In this document: piece by piece, positions 9,718-17,258 of the stretch
Position numbering within the stretch: the stretch's first letter is position 1
How the letters are laid out: each line of letters opens with the position of its first letter
Assembly (NCBI GenBank): GCA_030583885.1
Contig: CP129480.1
Span: 3,412,714 to 3,476,713 of the forward strand
Origin: Anaerolineales bacterium
GTDB taxonomy: Bacteria; Chloroflexota; Anaerolineae; Anaerolineales; Villigracilaceae
Reading direction: 5' to 3'
Length of the DNA stretch: 64,000 nt
Notes under the pieces: generated by a model
The model's input: the letters and a program-made list of their open reading frames with translations, nothing else
What the model was told of the DNA's origin: nothing
Database searches by the model: none
Program-made: the position numbers and the translations under genes

Positions 9718-10272
9718 TTACTCGCTGCTCACGGAATAACGGTCTTTATTTTCCAAACCCGCTTCGCCGGAGGTTTTTTCAGCCATGCTCTTTTTTTCTT
9801 TTCTTTCCTTCAGCCACACGCCAAACAACAGAATGATCACGCCGACGGTAATACTTGCATCGGCGATATTGAAGACCGGGAAAACGCCGACCGAGATAAA
9901 GTCAGTGACCTTGCCCATCATCAGACGGTCTATTAAATTTCCAGATGCGCCTGCAAGCTGCAGGCCCATCGCCAGCTTCAACGTCCAGTCTTCATTTTCC
10001 ACATGCGGATAATAATAAATGATCGCGGCGATCACAATAAAGGCAAGCACGGTGAAAACCATGTTTCCATTCTGGAACATGCCAAATGCCGCGCCGCTGT
10101 TATACCAATGCACGATCCGTGCATACGGACTGAGCCACGCCAATGAGTCAGGGAGCCACTGTCCGCCAAACCCGATGTTCTCACGTACCAGCCACTTCGT
10201 CCATTGATCCAGCGCGACCAACACACCTGCCGCACTAAACAACATTAAATATTCTTTAACTCTGGAATTCAA
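9718..10272 (-). CDS. lspA: Lipoprotein signal peptidase II
   Basis: A 184-residue, four-helix membrane aspartyl protease that removes signal peptides from prolipoproteins after diacylglyceryl transfer. The conserved boxes are visible: 'ALDQWTKWLV' (20-30), 'NSGAAFGMF' (58-66), 'GASGNLIDRL' (108-117), and the catalytic Asp124 in 'VTDFISVG' and Asp138 in 'FNIADASITVG'. The last 30 residues form a charged tail beyond the usual end. It should process lipoproteins such as those at 28.0, 43 and 44.2 kb. It lies 27 nt downstream of alr. Confidence 0.96.
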   Translation of the reverse strand: MNSRVKEYLMLFSAAGVLVALDQWTKWLVRENIGFGGQWLPDSLAWLSPYARIVHWYNSGAAFGMFQNGNMVFTVLAFIVIAAIIYYYPHVENEDWTLKLAMGLQLAGASGNLIDRLMMGKVTDFISVGVFPVFNIADASITVGVIILLFGVWLKERKEKKSMAEKTSGEAGLENKDRYSVSSE

Positions 10273-10299
10273 CTCTCACCTCAACTTCAAATAGTGTGC

Positions 10300-11475
10300 C
10301 TATTGTACCGCACCCAGATATACCCTTGGCACACGTGTGCTGATGTTCGTCATCACTTCATATTCATTCGTGCCTGTCCAATCTGCGAGATCCTCCACGG
10401 TAATTCCGCCGCCCAACAATACCACCTCGTCCCCCACCTTCACATCATTATCGCCACCATTGACCATGAACTGGTCCATGCAGATTCGACCCACTTGTGG
10501 ATATTCCTTTCCATTGATGATGACCCGTGCCTGATTCGTCATGCGGCGGAAGTACCCATCCGCGTAGCCGCACGGGATGGTGAGGATGCGCTTCGGACTC
10601 CCCTCCACCTGCCACAACGACCCATAGCTGACGCTCCGCCCCGGCTGGCTGACCTTGCTAAATGCCACTTTCGACTTCCAGGCAAGCACAGGTTTCACAT
10701 CGATCTTTCTTTCAATATTCCGCGCGGGGTAAATACCATAAAACAACACGCCGGGCCGTACCAAGTCCAAATGCGCCTCGGGCAGGTTCAAAATCCCTCC
10801 CGAATTGCAGACGTGGCGCATGGGGGCCGGCAGGCTGTTCTTTTCGTAAAAACGGAGGACTTCCTGAAAGCGTTCCAGTTGAAGTTTGGAGGAAGTCCTT
10901 GCGAGGCGGCCTGCCTCCGTCGAAGCAATCTCCTCCTTGGCAGAAGGTTGCTTCGGATTTTGTCCTCGCAACGACATGACTTCAGAATTTGCCAAATGAG
11001 TATAAATCCCCTCCACCTCCAAGTGGCTGCACGCGGCTGATTTCTGGAGGAAGTCCTCCGCTTCATATTCATGGACGCCCACCCGCTCCATGCCTGTGTC
11101 GATCTTCAAGTGGACTTTGAGCCGCTTGTGGGTTGACTCTGCCAATTGTTCAGCGGCCAGCAACAGGTCCACGGAAGAGGCGGTCAGGATCAGGTCGTGT
11201 TCGAGGAACAAGGGCAGCTGCTCGATCAATGTCCCGCCTGCAACGAGGATCGGTTTCTTAATCCCAAGGTTGCGAAGGTGAATTCCCTCCTCCACAAGCG
11301 CAACGCCGAGATAATCCACATACGGTTCGATGAACGGCGCGACGCCATCCATTCCGTGACCGTAGGCATTGGCCTTGACCATCGGCATGACCTGTGCAGG
11401 CGCAACATGGGCGCGGATGGTTTCGAGATTTTGTTTTAAGCGATGAAGATCGACTTCAAGATGGGTGGGTCTCAT
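10300..11475 (-). CDS. alr: Alanine racemase with a repeat-encoded internal insertion
   Basis: The 391-residue PLP enzyme interconverts L- and D-alanine for peptidoglycan. Lys34 ('MVKANAYGHG') binds PLP and Tyr284 ('GRSVSYGSL') is the second catalytic base; the C-terminal 'GRICMDQFMV' and 'EYEVMTNIS' motifs are present. Residues about 166-194 (MSLRGQNPKQ...RLART) are encoded by a dispersed palindromic repeat and interrupt the usual run from 'THLANSE' to 'LERFQ'. The insertion keeps the frame and lies on the barrel face between strands, so the enzyme may still be active. The start overlaps the upstream acetyltransferase stop by 4 nt (ATGA). Confidence 0.93.
   Translation of the reverse strand: MRPTHLEVDLHRLKQNLETIRAHVAPAQVMPMVKANAYGHGMDGVAPFIEPYVDYLGVALVEEGIHLRNLGIKKPILVAGGTLIEQLPLFLEHDLILTASSVDLLLAAEQLAESTHKRLKVHLKIDTGMERVGVHEYEAEDFLQKSAACSHLEVEGIYTHLANSEVMSLRGQNPKQPSAKEEIASTEAGRLARTSSKLQLERFQEVLRFYEKNSLPAPMRHVCNSGGILNLPEAHLDLVRPGVLFYGIYPARNIERKIDVKPVLAWKSKVAFSKVSQPGRSVSYGSLWQVEGSPKRILTIPCGYADGYFRRMTNQARVIINGKEYPQVGRICMDQFMVNGGDNDVKVGDEVVLLGGGITVEDLADWTGTNEYEVMTNISTRVPRVYLGAVQ
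10894..10978. repeat. Family A palindromic repeat, copy 1, inside alr
   Basis: The ends read GTCCTTGCGAGG and CCTCGCAACGACAT (imperfect inverted repeat), with inner arms CGAAGCAATCTC and GGTTGCTTCGG. The same end and inner motifs occur at 17.7 and 18.9-19.1 kb. Read on the alr strand it is open and gives MSLRG...EEIAS..., the same frame as the copy in the CysO-like gene. Confidence 0.85.
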
Positions 11476-11915
11476 GCGTTTCGCCAGTGATATTCAACAT
11501 CGGGTTCGGATTCGGGTGCAGGGCTGGATCCGAATTTTTCGGCGACAAAGCCGTTCTTTTCGAAGAAGGCACGCGCCATCCTGTTGGCCACATGCGTATA
11601 CAGCCAAAGATGATCTGGGGAATATATTCGCGCATGATCGAGGAGTGCCAGGCCAATCCCGCGCCGATGATATTTGGGGTCAACATATAAACGGTCGATA
11701 AAATCATCCTGCATGCCGAGAAACGCAACGGGCATGTGGTCCAGTTCGTACACCCATAACTGGTTTTCGGGAATCACAGCATTGCGAAAATATTCGCGTG
11801 CGCCTTCCAATTCAAACCCCATGCGCTTCATCATTTTCGGCATGGCAGCATGCATGGCGTCGAACCAAAGTGCGGTAACAATCTCAAAATCATCATCACG
11901 ATACGGACGGATCAT
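11472..11915 (-). CDS. GNAT-family N-acetyltransferase
   Basis: A 147-residue GNAT protein. The acetyl-CoA loop is 'YHRRGIGLALLDHA' near residue 85, preceded by 'DDFIDRLYVDP' and followed by 'LYTHVANRMARAFFEKNGF', the classic motif B. The substrate is unknown. It is the first gene of the operon leading to alr, lspA, rluD and ltaE and overlaps alr by 4 nt. A terminator of an upstream unit lies 15 nt before its start, so its promoter must sit in or near that hairpin. Confidence 0.87.
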   Translation of the reverse strand: MIRPYRDDDFEIVTALWFDAMHAAMPKMMKRMGFELEGAREYFRNAVIPENQLWVYELDHMPVAFLGMQDDFIDRLYVDPKYHRRGIGLALLDHARIYSPDHLWLYTHVANRMARAFFEKNGFVAEKFGSSPAPESEPDVEYHWRNA

Positions 11916-11930
11916 TGCTCTCCTGAAAAA

Positions 11931-11962
11931 AATAAGCGGACGGCTTTCACCGTCCGCTTATT
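11931..11962 (-). terminator. Intrinsic terminator of the unit upstream of the acetyltransferase operon
   Basis: A perfect 13-bp stem (AATAAGCGGACGG / CCGTCCGCTTATT) with a 6-nt loop is followed on the minus strand by a T7 run. It probably once ended transcription from the DUF1761 gene; the insertion sequence now lies between the two. Confidence 0.8.
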
Positions 11963-11988
11963 TTACTTGTAAATACCCTCCATGAAGA

Positions 11989-12011
11989 GGGCATTAAAGA
12001 GCGTTTCTTAA
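11989..12011. repeat. Left half of an inverted repeat flanking the insertion sequence region
   Basis: GGGCATTAAAGAGCGTTTCTTAA is nearly the reverse complement of 12982-13004 (TTAAGAAACCGTCTCTTAATGCC), with a few indels. The pair brackets a family C repeat and the IS, as the ends of an older element might. Confidence 0.45.
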
Positions 12012-12030
12012 GTCAAAAATCAAAAGATTT

Positions 12031-12104
12031 CACCACAGAGGACACGGGGCGCACAGAGGTTTTAAGAGATTTTTCTCCGTGTTCTTTGTGGTCTCTGTGG
12101 TAAA
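12031..12104. repeat. Family C palindromic repeat (CACCACAGAGGACAC type), copy 1
   Basis: Arms CACCACAGAGGACACGG...CACAGAGG and CTCCGTGTTCTTTGTGGTCTCTGTGGT form an imperfect hairpin of about 75 nt. A related copy lies between pdhA and pdhB at 30.58-30.65 kb. Confidence 0.6.
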
Positions 12105-12113
12105 AAAGCATTA

Positions 12114-12978
12114 GACCTCTTGCAAAAGTCAAATTGAGTTGAGTTCAAGGTTGTAAATAGCAGCAATCAGGTTGAAGCGCAAAGCAAATCTCTTTCTACG
12201 ATTGCGATACCTCTCGCTCAAAATGCGAAACACTTTCAACTTACGGAATATATGCTCAATCACAATCCGTTTCCGTGCCAAGCTTCGATTGCTCTGTTTC
12301 TCTCGTTTCGTCAGAGCATGGTATTTGGATTTCTTGAAGGGTGTTTGACTGTTCTGATGAAACTCCATCAATCCTTGATAGCCCGCATCTGCCAGAATAC
12401 GCAGATGTTCAGAGAACTCACAGGCATCGTCTTTGAACAGTTGGAAGTCGTGTTTGCTTCCATGACTAAAGGCGGTGGTTATGATTTGGGTACTTTTTCG
12501 ATCAGCCATCACCTGCGCTTTTTGGGTGTGACGCTTCTTTTTGCCACTGTAATGCCGTTTTTGGCTTTTTTTGGACGTTCCACTGGCTGTTCGCTGACAT
12601 CAACCAGCACTACCTCGAACACCGTGTCACTGGCTTGGAGTGCCTTTTTGCCAGGCAAACGAAACTTTTTTGAACGGACTAAGGCCTCCTCTACCTTGCG
12701 AATGGTGCGGCAAACGGTTGCTTCACTGACACCATAGGATTGCGCAATATGAAATTCTGTGCGATATTCTCGCCAGTACATCAAGGTCATCAACAACTGA
12801 TCGGCTCGGCTCAGTTTTGGCGGTCTCCCGAAGTCTCGCAGCCCTTTCTCAATGACTGTGAGCATCTGCTCGAAGGTTTCGCGCGGGACGCCAGTTAGCC
12901 GTTTGAAGTCACTACCTTTGAGATGTGCGATTGTCTTATAGTTCATGTGCCTATTATGGCACACTTATGCAAGAGGTC
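12114..12978 (-). mobile_element. Complete IS5-family insertion sequence (IS427-like group), about 865 bp
   Basis: The ends carry inverted repeats of about 16 bp with one mismatch, starting GACCTCTTGCA(A/T)AAGT: left at 12114-12129, right at 12963-12978. TA dinucleotides flank both sides (12112-12113 and 12979-12980), compatible with the 2-bp target duplication seen in IS5-related groups. It contains one transposase read through a -1 frameshift. Both ends, the frameshift site and the DDE residues look intact, so it may be active. Confidence 0.88.
12129..12946 (-). CDS. IS5-family DDE transposase made by -1 programmed frameshifting
   Basis: The first frame runs from ATG 12946 to a stop near 12509 and the second continues to 12129. 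At 12566-12572 the coding strand has an A7 run (CCA AAA AAA G). Slipping back one base there changes 'PKKAKNGIT...' to 'PKKSQKRHYSGKKKRHTQKAQVMADRK', which is the normal family sequence. The joined protein has all three DDE residues: Asp in 'VLVDVSEQPVERP' (first frame), Asp in 'LADAGYQG' and Glu in 'IVIEHIFRKLK' (second frame). The N-terminal part carries a helix-turn-helix ('AQSYGVSEATVCRTIRKVE'). Confidence 0.88.
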
Positions 12979-12981
12979 TAT

Positions 12982-13004
12982 TTAAGAAACCGTCTCTTAA
13001 TGCC
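12982..13004. repeat. Right half of the inverted repeat flanking the insertion sequence region
   Basis: This is the partner of 11989-12011. It overlaps the last codons and stop of the DUF1761 gene (stop at 12997-12999), so the motif existed at the 3' end of that gene. Confidence 0.45.
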
Positions 13005-13404
13005 ATGCGCCCAAAATGGCACCGAAGAGCAGGAAGTTGACAAGATGGTTGCCGATCTCGATCGCCCAGATCTTCAAGCCGTGACCCGCGAACAATTTAT
13101 TGACAAGATATGTGGGTGCAATGAAACCAAGCCAGAGCATGAAGCCGATCCTCGCACCTGAAGCCGCGTCCGTGCCGCCCATGAAGTTGATCATGATCGC
13201 CAAAGCGACCGCCTGCACAAACGAGGAAAGCAGGGTCAGAGCCCATGTCATACCCATGTTTTCCATGCCGGGCTTCTCAGTCTTGCCCACAGTTTTCCAC
13301 CAGATATCGAAAAAGACCTTTGGGCTATACCAGACAGCCCCACTGACCATGCTTACGACAACACAGACAACGACAGCCAGCCAGTTAACAGAACTAAAAT
13401 CCAT
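12997..13404 (-). CDS. DUF1761-type small membrane protein
   Basis: A 135-residue protein with four hydrophobic helices. 'MDFSSVNWLAVVVCVVVSMVSGAVWYSPKVFF' at the start is characteristic of the DUF1761 family, and later helices ('LLSSFVQAVALAIMINF', 'IGFMLWLGFIAPTYLVNKLF', 'IGNHLVNFLLFGAILGAWH') fit it too. Biochemical role is unknown. ATG 13404 was chosen because GGAGG lies 5 nt upstream; an earlier ATG at 13437 has no such site. An insertion sequence lies immediately downstream. Confidence 0.82.
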   Translation of the reverse strand: MDFSSVNWLAVVVCVVVSMVSGAVWYSPKVFFDIWWKTVGKTEKPGMENMGMTWALTLLSSFVQAVALAIMINFMGGTDAASGARIGFMLWLGFIAPTYLVNKLFAGHGLKIWAIEIGNHLVNFLLFGAILGAWH

Positions 13405-13504
13405 CTCAACCTCCATTTCCAAGTTTGATCGGCGCATGCCGATCTTTTCAGGATTATAACAGAAAATTTGTTCTAATCAATGGTTCCAGGGTATATTTTC
13501 TTAA

Positions 13505-13526
13505 AGCCCCGCCAATTGGCAGGGCT
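13505..13526 (-). terminator. Terminator after cystathionine beta-synthase
   Basis: The stem AGCCC(t)GCC-AATT-GGC(g)GGGCT is followed on the minus strand by TTAAGAAAAT. It starts 10 nt after the stop of the upstream gene. The T-run is short, so strength is uncertain. Confidence 0.6.
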
Positions 13527-13536
13527 GGGTTTTGAC

Positions 13537-14949
13537 TTATATCTTCCCTGCTAGATAATCCAAAACGTCTATCTTGGTCAGGATGCCGATGGGTTTGCTG
13601 TGTTCCACCACAATGAGAGCAAGCCCCGCGGTGAGGGACGGCATGGCTTCGTCCAGGGATGTTTCGGGCGGGAAGACCGCTCCCGCATTCTGTACGAGCG
13701 AGTCGATCTTCTCATCGTGGCTGTGATCGTGCTCTTCGAGCATGTGATTGAGCAGGTCCACCTCTTCGATGAGACCGACGAGCGAACCGTCCTCTCCGAC
13801 GACGGGCATCTGCGAGACCGCATGCTGGTGCATGACGGACACCACCTTGCGGAGCGAGTCGCCCAGTTTGGCGGTGATCAACTGCTTGTTCGGCTTGGCA
13901 AGCAACAGGTCGCCCAGAGCCGTTTCGCCGAATTCCATCGAGAGGAAACCGAACTCGCGCATCCACTTGTCGTCATAGAATTTGGAGAGATAGCGCGAGC
14001 CCGAATCGGGCAGGATGACGACAGGGATGCGTCCCGCGGGAAGTTTGCGGCAATACTTGAGCGCGCCCGCGATCGCGGACCCGGACGAACCGCCCGCGAA
14101 AATGCCCTCCTGCCGCACCAATTGACGCGCCCACAAAAATGACTCGCGGTCGCCCGCGCGCTCGATGGCATCCACATACTTGATGTCCATCGTGGACGGT
14201 AAAAAGTCCTCACCGATGCCCTCCACTTTATAGGTCTTGGGATATGCGCCCGCAGGGATGACGCCTTTGTTCTGCCAGATCTCGGTCAGGATCGAGCCTT
14301 CGATGTCCACACCGACGATGGTGATCTTCGGGTTCTTCGCTTTGAGATAACGCCCCACGCCGGTGATGGTCCCGCCCGTGCCGATGCCGATGATGACATC
14401 GGTCAACTTTCCCTCGGTCTGCTCCCACAGTTCCGGGCCGGTGCTCAGCTCATGGGTTTTTGGGTTGTCGGGATTGTGATACTGGTTTGCCAAAATGGCG
14501 TTGGGGGTTTCACGCGCAAACTTCTTTGCCACCTCATAATACGAGCGCGGATCGTCGGGGCCGACAGCCGTGGGAGTGATGACCACCTTCGCGCCATAAG
14601 CGCGCAATAAAAGAATCTTTTCATTGCTCATCTTGTCCGGCATGACGAAGATGGTCTTGTAGCCCTTCAGGGCGGCCGCGATGGCGAGACCGACGCCCGT
14701 GTTGCCGGAGGTCGCCTCGACGATGGTTCCGCCGGGTTGAATCTCGCCGCGCTTCTCGGCCTGCTCGACGATGTTCGCCCCGACCCGGTCCTTGACCGAA
14801 CCGCCGGGGTTCATGAACTCCAGTTTGGCGTACAGCGGGACGGGCAGGTCCTTGCCGATGCGCTCCAGCTTGACCAGCGGCGTGTTTCCCATCGCGCCAA
14901 GCACGTTATTGAAGACCCTTCTCTCTTTTGATTCGGGTAATCCGACCAT
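13537..14949 (-). CDS. cbs: Cystathionine beta-synthase with C-terminal CBS domain pair
   Basis: The 470-residue enzyme condenses homocysteine (or acts on serine/O-acetylserine) in PLP-dependent transsulfuration. Lys53 in 'NPGGSVKDR' binds PLP, 'ATSGNTGVGLA' near 80 binds the substrate carboxylate, and 'GIGTGGTITGVGRYLK' near 190 binds the PLP phosphate. Two CBS repeats occupy about 340-465, probably a nucleotide or SAM-sensing module; a His/Asp/Glu-rich linker (LEEHDHSHDEKID) separates them. ATG 14949 follows AAGGAGAGAG; a much longer N-terminus lacks similarity. It gives a second cysteine route beside the CysM locus at 21 kb. Confidence 0.92.
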   Translation of the reverse strand: MVGLPESKERRVFNNVLGAMGNTPLVKLERIGKDLPVPLYAKLEFMNPGGSVKDRVGANIVEQAEKRGEIQPGGTIVEATSGNTGVGLAIAAALKGYKTIFVMPDKMSNEKILLLRAYGAKVVITPTAVGPDDPRSYYEVAKKFARETPNAILANQYHNPDNPKTHELSTGPELWEQTEGKLTDVIIGIGTGGTITGVGRYLKAKNPKITIVGVDIEGSILTEIWQNKGVIPAGAYPKTYKVEGIGEDFLPSTMDIKYVDAIERAGDRESFLWARQLVRQEGIFAGGSSGSAIAGALKYCRKLPAGRIPVVILPDSGSRYLSKFYDDKWMREFGFLSMEFGETALGDLLLAKPNKQLITAKLGDSLRKVVSVMHQHAVSQMPVVGEDGSLVGLIEEVDLLNHMLEEHDHSHDEKIDSLVQNAGAVFPPETSLDEAMPSLTAGLALIVVEHSKPIGILTKIDVLDYLAGKI

Positions 14950-14992
14950 TCTCTCTCCTTGGTTGGGGGATATTTTACCGCCTTTTAAGTAC

Positions 14993-15023
14993 GACCTCCG
15001 AGTTCTTGAAGAACTCGGAGGTC
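14993..15023. repeat. Family D palindrome (ACCTCCGAG...CTCGGAGGT) upstream of cbs
   Basis: A near-perfect 15-bp inverted repeat, GACCTCCGAGTTCTT / AAGAACTCGGAGGTC, ends 44 nt before the cbs start. Related ACCTCCGAG palindromes occur at 22.45, 42.82 and 44.07 kb. It could form a leader hairpin or be a dispersed repeat. Confidence 0.65.
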
Positions 15024-15054
15024 TCATACTCCCATCTCCTGTACGAGAGGATTG

Positions 15055-15232
15055 TTGACTCATACCTCGCGCGCCTGAAACGCCTGCGCGGAGATTTAGC
15101 AGATAACGAAGCCGCCTTCAAAACCGCAGGTTACAATATCAAAGCCGAAAAATTCAATTGCCCCAACTGTGGCGCACATTGGAACTCGGTATGGATAAAT
15201 GCGAGTATTGTGGTCAGGTGATTTTGTCTTGA
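15055..15232 (+). pseudogene. Broken 3' remnant of a zinc-ribbon protein gene
   Basis: The plus strand codes 'YLARLKRLRGDLADNEAAFK', then 'FNCPNCGAH', and after a 1-nt frame change 'LELGMDKCEYCGQVILS' to a stop at 15232. The two CxxC pairs make a treble-clef/zinc-ribbon pair, as in double-zinc-ribbon proteins. The frame change lies around 15176-15185. No start or upstream domain remains, so this is a decayed gene end left beside cbs. A sequencing indel would not explain the missing N-terminus. Confidence 0.55.
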
Positions 15233-15266
15233 TGAGGGAATAGCAAATAGTTGATAGTGAATAGTA

Positions 15267-15294
15267 AAACTCCCGTCATTTTGGCGGGAGTTTT
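15267..15294 (-). terminator. Terminator after the TIR-FGE gene (bidirectional hairpin)
   Basis: AAAACTCCCG / CGGGAGTTTT stem with a short loop. T-runs exist on both strands, so it can end transcription from either side. It begins 3 nt after the stop at 15298. Confidence 0.75.
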
Positions 15295-15297
15295 GTT

Positions 15298-16860
15298 TTA
15301 TTGGTCAGCGTCCATTGCACAACGGAAACCAATAAGATAATTTGAGCCATCAGGGTTTTTCTTGCCACGATCAGAAGAGGGAATTCCACTAAGATCAGTG
15401 CGGTTGCTCTGCCATGAGCCTCCTCGTATTACCTTAACCCATCCTCCATCACCGCTAGGTAAATATACCCTTTGGTTTTGCATAGGGTTTGATTTAGGTG
15501 AAATTGAATAATACGAACTATCATACCAATCAGCAACCCATTCCCAAACATTACCAGCTATATCAAATACACCATAAACACTCTGACCATTATGATAGCT
15601 GCCCACTTTCATCGAATCATTTGAATTAAAATTTAGAAAATCTGAGATTGGAGTTTCATCACCCCAAGGATAGATTCGCCCATCAGTGCCACGCGCTGCT
15701 TTTTCCCATTCTGCTTCAGTTGGAAGTCTTCGCTCAGCCCATAAGCAGTAGCTATTAGCAACGTACCAAGTAATATCAACAACTGGGTGATCTATATAAA
15801 TTGGATTATAAAATCGCGTTGTATAAAGAGAAGGGCATCTAGTTGCCTGAACACACTTAGCATACATTTCATTGGTCACTTCTGTTTGATCTATCCAGTA
15901 AGCATCTAAATTCACTTGATGAGCTGGATGTTCGTCAGGTTCGCTATTATTGCTTCCCATTGTAAATTCACCAGCAGGTATATACATCAGCAACATCCCA
16001 TCATTACCAAGTGTTGTAGAGCCAATATCAAGTCTGGTCGTAGTAGAAATAGCTGGTGATTTTGTAGCAGTCATGGTTAAGGTTAGAGGCTTGGGAGTAA
16101 CACTTGGAGTTGTCGGGGTAGATGTTTGTGCTAATAAAAAGTTCTCGAAAATTAAGTTTCCCGCCATAAAAATAGTAAGCAAACCAAGAAATATAACTGC
16201 CCCTAAAAAAATTCGAGGGAAGATATTACTTTGCTTATCTTCTTTTATTTGTTTTAGCTTTTGTGAATTAAGTAAAGCAGGATTAAGAACTCTTGTAAAA
16301 GGCTTCGCGACTTCTTTTTTCTCTTCAATTTTATTCTCACCGTGAGAAATAGAAGTCAAGTTCCTTTCTTGCTCTATTTCAGCCTTTATAGGCTTTGGTG
16401 TTCTTTGCTTTATATCATCAATTTTCAAAGGCACAACTTCCCCGCCTAAATCATTTACGCGTTTATTCAAGCCCATTAACAAACGTTTACGTCCATCTGT
16501 GCGGAATAAATCCACGGCTTGATAGCGAGATAATCTTTTTGGAAGTTCGCAATCCTCCAACTTGACGGGGATAATGAAAATTGTGCCTTCGGGTTTTTCA
16601 AGCGCTTTATCTAAGGCAAAGGCGATTTCTTTTTGAACATATCCCTCTTTGTTGACCGAATTTTTAGAAAGGCAAACCAAAATTACGTCTGAAGCATATA
16701 ATGCTTTGGGAATTTCAACTTCCCAATCTTCGCCGGGCAAGAGATCCGCCTGATCAAGCCATGGTTGCACACCGTGTAGTTTGAGGTAACGGTGCAGTTT
16801 CCAAACAGAGGGTTTGTCCTGTGAAGCGTGGCAGAGAAAAACACGAAGTGGTCTGGTCAT
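15298..16860 (-). CDS. TIR domain - transmembrane - FGE-like (SUMF1/PvdO) fusion protein
   Basis: The 520-residue protein has a TIR domain at 1 to about 145 ('RVFLCHASQDKPSVWKLHRYL', 'LPGEDWEVEIPKAL', 'VILVCLSKNSVNKEGYVQKEI'), with Glu78 in the place of the catalytic glutamate of NAD-cleaving TIRs. One membrane helix (214-236) and a Thr/Pro linker lead to an extracytoplasmic FGE-sulfatase/C-type-lectin-like domain (about 288-520: 'YIPAGEFTMGSNN', 'PTEAEWEKAARG', 'YPWGDE', 'GNVWEWVADWYD', 'IRGGSW', 'GFRCAM'). The two cysteines used by true formylglycine-generating enzymes are absent after 'GGSW', suggesting a binding role. The gene is AT-richer than its neighbours, which hints at transfer. Defence or signalling roles are inference. 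Confidence 0.85.
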   Translation of the reverse strand: MTRPLRVFLCHASQDKPSVWKLHRYLKLHGVQPWLDQADLLPGEDWEVEIPKALYASDVILVCLSKNSVNKEGYVQKEIAFALDKALEKPEGTIFIIPVKLEDCELPKRLSRYQAVDLFRTDGRKRLLMGLNKRVNDLGGEVVPLKIDDIKQRTPKPIKAEIEQERNLTSISHGENKIEEKKEVAKPFTRVLNPALLNSQKLKQIKEDKQSNIFPRIFLGAVIFLGLLTIFMAGNLIFENFLLAQTSTPTTPSVTPKPLTLTMTATKSPAISTTTRLDIGSTTLGNDGMLLMYIPAGEFTMGSNNSEPDEHPAHQVNLDAYWIDQTEVTNEMYAKCVQATRCPSLYTTRFYNPIYIDHPVVDITWYVANSYCLWAERRLPTEAEWEKAARGTDGRIYPWGDETPISDFLNFNSNDSMKVGSYHNGQSVYGVFDIAGNVWEWVADWYDSSYYSISPKSNPMQNQRVYLPSGDGGWVKVIRGGSWQSNRTDLSGIPSSDRGKKNPDGSNYLIGFRCAMDADQ

Positions 16861-16881
16861 TGAAAGGATGAATTAGGAAGG

Positions 16882-17034
16882 ATGAAAACAGAAGAATTTA
16901 CATCCCAATCTGAAAACTATAAAGTATGTGAAGAGATAAGGCAAATATTAAAAGCAAGGCTTGACAAAATAAATCAATGGTTGCATAATGGTTCCAAAAT
17001 GGAAGCAGGTGAAATATGGTCACGCTCACAATAA
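16882..17034 (+). CDS. Possible 50-residue small protein upstream of the toxin-antitoxin pair
   Basis: ATG 16882 follows AGGAAGG and opens a 50-codon frame (MKTEEFTSQSENYKVCEEIR...) that overlaps the antitoxin start by 19 nt. Its composition is charged and helical but matches no family I know. It lies divergent from the TIR gene, 21 nt from that start. It may be a leader of the TA operon or just chance. Confidence 0.3.
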   Translation: MKTEEFTSQSENYKVCEEIRQILKARLDKINQWLHNGSKMEAGEIWSRSQ

Positions 17035-17258
17035 AAAATGTGCCGCCAGAAATTTATGAGCGCATCAAAATCCAAGCAAAAAATAATCACCGTAGTATCA
17101 ATGGTGAAGTGATTTCTATCCTTGAACACGCGCTGTCCATACCGCCTATTGATGTCAAAGCCACGCTGGAGCGCACCAGAAAACTGCGTGAACTGACCGC
17201 GCATTATGTAATTACGAACGAAGAGTTGACCAAATGGAAAAATGAAGGCCGCGAATGA
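17016..17258 (+). CDS. Ribbon-helix-helix antitoxin (FitA/Arc-like)
   Basis: The 80-residue protein has an Arc-type ribbon-helix-helix fold: strand 'MVTLTIKNVP', then helices 'PEIYERIKIQAKNNHRS' and 'INGEVISILEHALS', as in FitA-like antitoxins. Such proteins bind their own promoter and, through the C-terminal tail (residues 50-80), block the partner toxin. It overlaps the toxin gene by 4 nt (ATGA), the usual coupled arrangement. Confidence 0.88.
   Translation: MVTLTIKNVPPEIYERIKIQAKNNHRSINGEVISILEHALSIPPIDVKATLERTRKLRELTAHYVITNEELTKWKNEGRE

Noticed and set aside
14928..15221. 97-codon plus-strand frame spanning the family D palindrome.
   Set aside because: Only its end (zinc ribbon) has protein character; the first part is antisense to cbs and the palindrome.
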